Origin: Bacillus sp. NTK074B
Lineage (GTDB): Bacteria > Bacillota > Bacilli > Bacillales > Bacillaceae_B
Assembly: GCF_017303375.1 (NCBI RefSeq)
Contig: NZ_JAFKOH010000004.1
Span: 248,001-312,000 of the forward strand
Reading direction: 5' to 3'
DNA: 64,000 nucleotides
In this document: positions 61,913 through 64,000 of the stretch, one piece after another
Layout: the number at the start of each line of letters is the position of its first letter
Position numbering within the stretch: the first letter of the stretch is position 1
Program-made: the position numbers and the translations under genes
Notes under the pieces: generated by a model
Databases searched by the model: none
Told to the model about the DNA's origin: nothing
What the model saw: only the letters and a program-made list of their open reading frames with translations

Positions 61913-62976
61913 GAGGATATCCTATTCTAGTAGCCTTTATAGCAGGGATCATCGGAGGTGGGGTCTTCACTCTCCTCCATCTTCCTCTTTCATGGCTGCT
62001 CTGTTCCATGGTTTCGGTCTTTCTCATCAATAAATGGACGAATTTTGAGCTCGCCTGGCCGTCCTATCTCCGGGATCTCGGCTTAATCATCGTCGGCTAT
62101 ACGATTGGGCAATCGTTCAGTCGAAAGACCATGATTGAAATCTTCACTCAGCTTCCGTCCATGCTGACGACAACGGTCACTCTTATCGTTTTCAGCATGA
62201 TACTTGCTTATATTACATCTGAAATGACAGGGATTGGTCTGCCTTCAACCATTACAGGAAGCATTCCCGGCGGACTTTCACAAATGGTGGCTCTTGGGGA
62301 GGAGATGAAGACTATCGACTTGACGGTCGTCACGATCCTTCAAGTCATCCGGCTTTTATCCGTTATCTTTGTGGTTCCGTTCCTTGTTTTCAGTCCCCTT
62401 TTAGCCGGTGAAAGAACGGATTCGGGAGTGGCCGCACAGTCTCTTGAGCTGCCCGGCATTCAATGGGGGTTTGTCCTTTTTTTCACGATCGCGATCACAG
62501 CAGGCTTTTTAGCTGAAAAAATCCACTTGCCCACCCCTGGCCTACTTGGACCGATCTTAGTGATCGGCGGCTTCATGGTAGCTGAATGGCCGGTTCCCCA
62601 TATGCCAGGTCTTCTCATTATTCTGGCACAGCTATCTTTAGGCATATACTTTAGCTTCATGATGAATTTCTCATCATCGGAAGGGATGGGCAAGTTTATC
62701 ATATGGTCGTTATTTACTTCCCTTTGCCTGCTTTTATGTTGCACAGGTCTCAGCGTTCTATTAAGCCGCTGGCATGACATCACCTTCCTGACCGCCTTTA
62801 TCAGCCTGGCCCCCGGAGGCATGGCCGAGATGGCACTGGTGGGACAAGCAGTCGATGCCGACCTTTCCATCATTACGGGTTATCATTTGTTCCGTATCCT
62901 GTTCATTCTTTTCGTCATCCCGGTCTTGTTGAAAGTGCTATTCAACTTTTCCATTTTCCAAAAGGGCAGACATTAG
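61909..62976 (+). CDS. AbrB-family membrane protein (PF05145 type)
   Basis: A 355-aa membrane protein with about ten to eleven helices in two homologous halves. Each half has a GG-rich loop: GSIPGGLSQMVALGEEM and SLAPGGMAEMALVGQA. The family is unrelated to the DNA-binding AbrB regulator despite the name. Members are probably transporters; one E. coli relative is AbrB. The TTG start overlaps the cupin stop, with no separate ribosome site visible. The link to the cupin suggests a shared ligand, but that is inference. Confidence 0.8.
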   Translation: MRGYPILVAFIAGIIGGGVFTLLHLPLSWLLCSMVSVFLINKWTNFELAWPSYLRDLGLIIVGYTIGQSFSRKTMIEIFTQLPSMLTTTVTLIVFSMILAYITSEMTGIGLPSTITGSIPGGLSQMVALGEEMKTIDLTVVTILQVIRLLSVIFVVPFLVFSPLLAGERTDSGVAAQSLELPGIQWGFVLFFTIAITAGFLAEKIHLPTPGLLGPILVIGGFMVAEWPVPHMPGLLIILAQLSLGIYFSFMMNFSSSEGMGKFIIWSLFTSLCLLLCCTGLSVLLSRWHDITFLTAFISLAPGGMAEMALVGQAVDADLSIITGYHLFRILFILFVIPVLLKVLFNFSIFQKGRH

Positions 62977-63419
62977 TAGAAAAGCTTATTTTTTATCGTT
63001 GAAAATAGGCTTTTCTTTTGTTTCGGCTTGGGTTCACCGACTTTTTCACTTTGCTTCTGCACATAGATTTCTTCTAGATCGATGGCATGATCATAGGCGA
63101 GAACAAGGCCGATTTCCGTTTCGATATCCTTATTGGTCACCATGGAAAACTTAATATGATGTGCATCGGCAAGCTTGATGTATTTTGATAAAAAGGTGTA
63201 GCTCATGTTTCCGTTCAATAAAAGCTTTGCATCAGGATGTTTCTTCATTCGATCCTGAACTTCTTTATATACTCCCTCTTCCCTCACCTGACTTTGGGTC
63301 AGAGCGATGACGATCCGCTCCCTGAGGCTTCCGAGAAACTTCCTTCTTTCATCAGGCTTGGTTTGCTTTTGACCGTACATTCCGTTTTCCAAATAATCAT
63401 CTATACTTGGTTTACTCAA
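62973..63419 (-). CDS. YueI family protein
   Basis: A 148-aa protein of the YueI (DUF1694) family. Conserved parts are KPSIDDYLENGMYGQKQTKPDERRKFLGSLRERIVIALTQSQV (in pieces: KPSIDDYLENG, KFLGSLRERIVIAL) and YIKLADAHHIKFSMVTNKDIETEIGLVLA. The role is unknown. The start is uncertain: a GTG at 63425 lies four bases from GGAGG, and a TTG at 63419 about ten. The C-terminus is basic and overlaps the convergent terminator. Confidence 0.82.
   Translation of the reverse strand: MSKPSIDDYLENGMYGQKQTKPDERRKFLGSLRERIVIALTQSQVREEGVYKEVQDRMKKHPDAKLLLNGNMSYTFLSKYIKLADAHHIKFSMVTNKDIETEIGLVLAYDHAIDLEEIYVQKQSEKVGEPKPKQKKSLFSTIKNKLFY
62978..63016. terminator. Convergent terminator
   Basis: AGAAAAGCTTATTTT and AAAATAGGCTTTTCT arms; it partly lies in the yueI 3' end. 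Confidence 0.75.
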
Positions 63420-63529
63420 AAACACTGCACCTCCAAAACGTCTTATTACAGTTTCCCCTACACTATATGTTTACATGTGTCCATTTGGTTCTGTCCCATT
63501 TTCTCTTAAGGGGATAGTTCAGGCAACTA

Positions 63530-63563
63530 AAAGGGTCCGCTCTTCAAAGTGAGCGAACCCTTT
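63530..63563 (-). terminator. Terminator of argF
   Basis: AAAGGGTTCGCTC and GAGCGGACCCTTT arms on the minus strand, followed by TTAG. A moderate T-run only. Confidence 0.7.
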
Positions 63564-63567
63564 GTTT

Positions 63568-64000
63568 TTATAAAAATAGAGATTGCAAGATCGCTTTCTG
63601 GACATGCAGTCGATTCTCCGCCTGTTGAAACACTGCTGAATGCGGTCCGTCGATGACGGCCGCCGTCACTTCTTCTTCACGATGGGCAGGAAGGCAATGG
63701 AGGAACGTCACGTCAGGTGCAGCGTGTGCAAGCAACCCTTCATTGACTTGATACCCTTTAAAGTCTTCAAGACGCATGAGTGCTTCTTCTTCTTGTCCCA
63801 TACTTGCCCAGACGTCGGTGTAAACAACGTCAGCGGCAGTTACCGCCTCTATCGGGTCATACGTAAGCGCAAAACTCCCTCCGCTATCCAAAGCCAGATC
63901 CATCGTCTTTTCGATGATCTCCTCTTTCGGTTCGTAACCTTCCGGGCAAGAAACGACAACGTCCATCCCAAGCTTTGCACACAGGATCATGAAGGAGTGC
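63568..64000 (-). CDS. argF: Ornithine carbamoyltransferase, C-terminal part (cut by window edge)
   Basis: The C-terminal 144 residues of ornithine carbamoyltransferase, which joins carbamoyl phosphate and ornithine to citrulline in arginine synthesis. The frame remains open to the window edge (HSFMILCAKLGMD). It shows the ornithine-binding DVWASMGQ and the catalytic HCLPAHR motif. The rest of the gene is outside. The short distance to the terminator suggests it ends an arginine operon. argF and anabolic argI-type copies cannot be separated by sequence alone. Confidence 0.9.
   Translation of the reverse strand, partial: HSFMILCAKLGMDVVVSCPEGYEPKEEIIEKTMDLALDSGGSFALTYDPIEAVTAADVVYTDVWASMGQEEEALMRLEDFKGYQVNEGLLAHAAPDVTFLHCLPAHREEEVTAAVIDGPHSAVFQQAENRLHVQKAILQSLFL

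Overview
The window is chromosomal DNA of a spore-forming member of the Bacillaceae. It carries alpha/beta- and gamma-type SASP genes, a KinB-like sensor kinase, an intracellular subtilisin, a T-box and a TPP riboswitch, a ydaG-type stress gene, an RsbR paralogue, gatCAB, dagK and rlmD. Strong AGGAGG-type ribosome sites, frequent GTG/TTG starts and moderate GC fit a marine or soil Bacillus-like genus such as Rossellomorea; that genus guess is inference from gene style only. No rRNA, tRNA, prophage, IS transposase or CRISPR array was seen.

Layout. 1-7.8 kb: ABC-F ATPase (C-terminal end outside the window), FAD oxidoreductase, a Phe-type T-box with an NSS transporter, Cu/Zn SOD, intracellular subtilisin, YkuS, gamma SASP and a ferritin-like protein. 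7.8-16.5 kb: nuclease-helicase fusion, YczE-like protein, KinB-like kinase, a paired hairpin repeat, an HTH protein fused to an F1-ATPase-beta-like domain, GDPD, a cREC protein and an aromatic acid exporter. 16.5-22.2 kb: acyl-CoA dehydrogenase, CBO0543 protein, AGCS symporter, alpha/beta SASP, DUF421, uracil-DNA glycosylase and YdaG. 22.2-22.6 kb: a promoter-to-terminator candidate structured RNA. 22.7-28.9 kb: heterodimeric ABC exporter, a beta-propeller relic, a split ThrE-type exporter and TPP riboswitch-thiT. 29-33.1 kb: an ECF sigma/anti-sigma pair, a YtpP-like thioredoxin, a histidine phosphatase and a ZIP transporter. 33.4-37.2 kb: GntR-ABC-permease-ECF operon. 37.2-41.4 kb: a MITE-like repeat, RsbR paralogue and TPR-dynamin-like GTPase. 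41.6-46.3 kb: MFS transporter and pxpB-pxpC-NRAMP operon. 46.3-55.6 kb: small proteins, rlmD, ABM monooxygenase pair, dagK, NAT, methyltransferase, XRE regulator, single-Cys thioredoxin and DUF4257. 55.7-64 kb: M4 protease, gatCAB, an iteron-like array, cupin plus AbrB-type membrane protein, YueI and the C-terminal part of argF.

How the genes work together. The order gatC-gatA-gatB ... dagK ... rlmD resembles the B. subtilis gat-yerQ-yefA region, opened by accessory genes (protease, small proteins, NAT, methyltransferase, ABM pair). Two ECF sigma factors sit within 6 kb of each other. One has a partner with an extracytoplasmic IseA-like domain and its own ECF-type promoter; the other closes an ABC-transporter operon and has no anti-sigma gene beside it.

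The most unusual items are the HTH/F1-beta-like fusion with a broken P-loop (12.5-13.5 kb), the compensated 126-bp hairpin pair beside it, the orphan multi-hairpin RNA at 22.3-22.6 kb, a two-copy three-way-junction repeat, and a six-copy TTGCGTCATT array phased at 20-21 bp.
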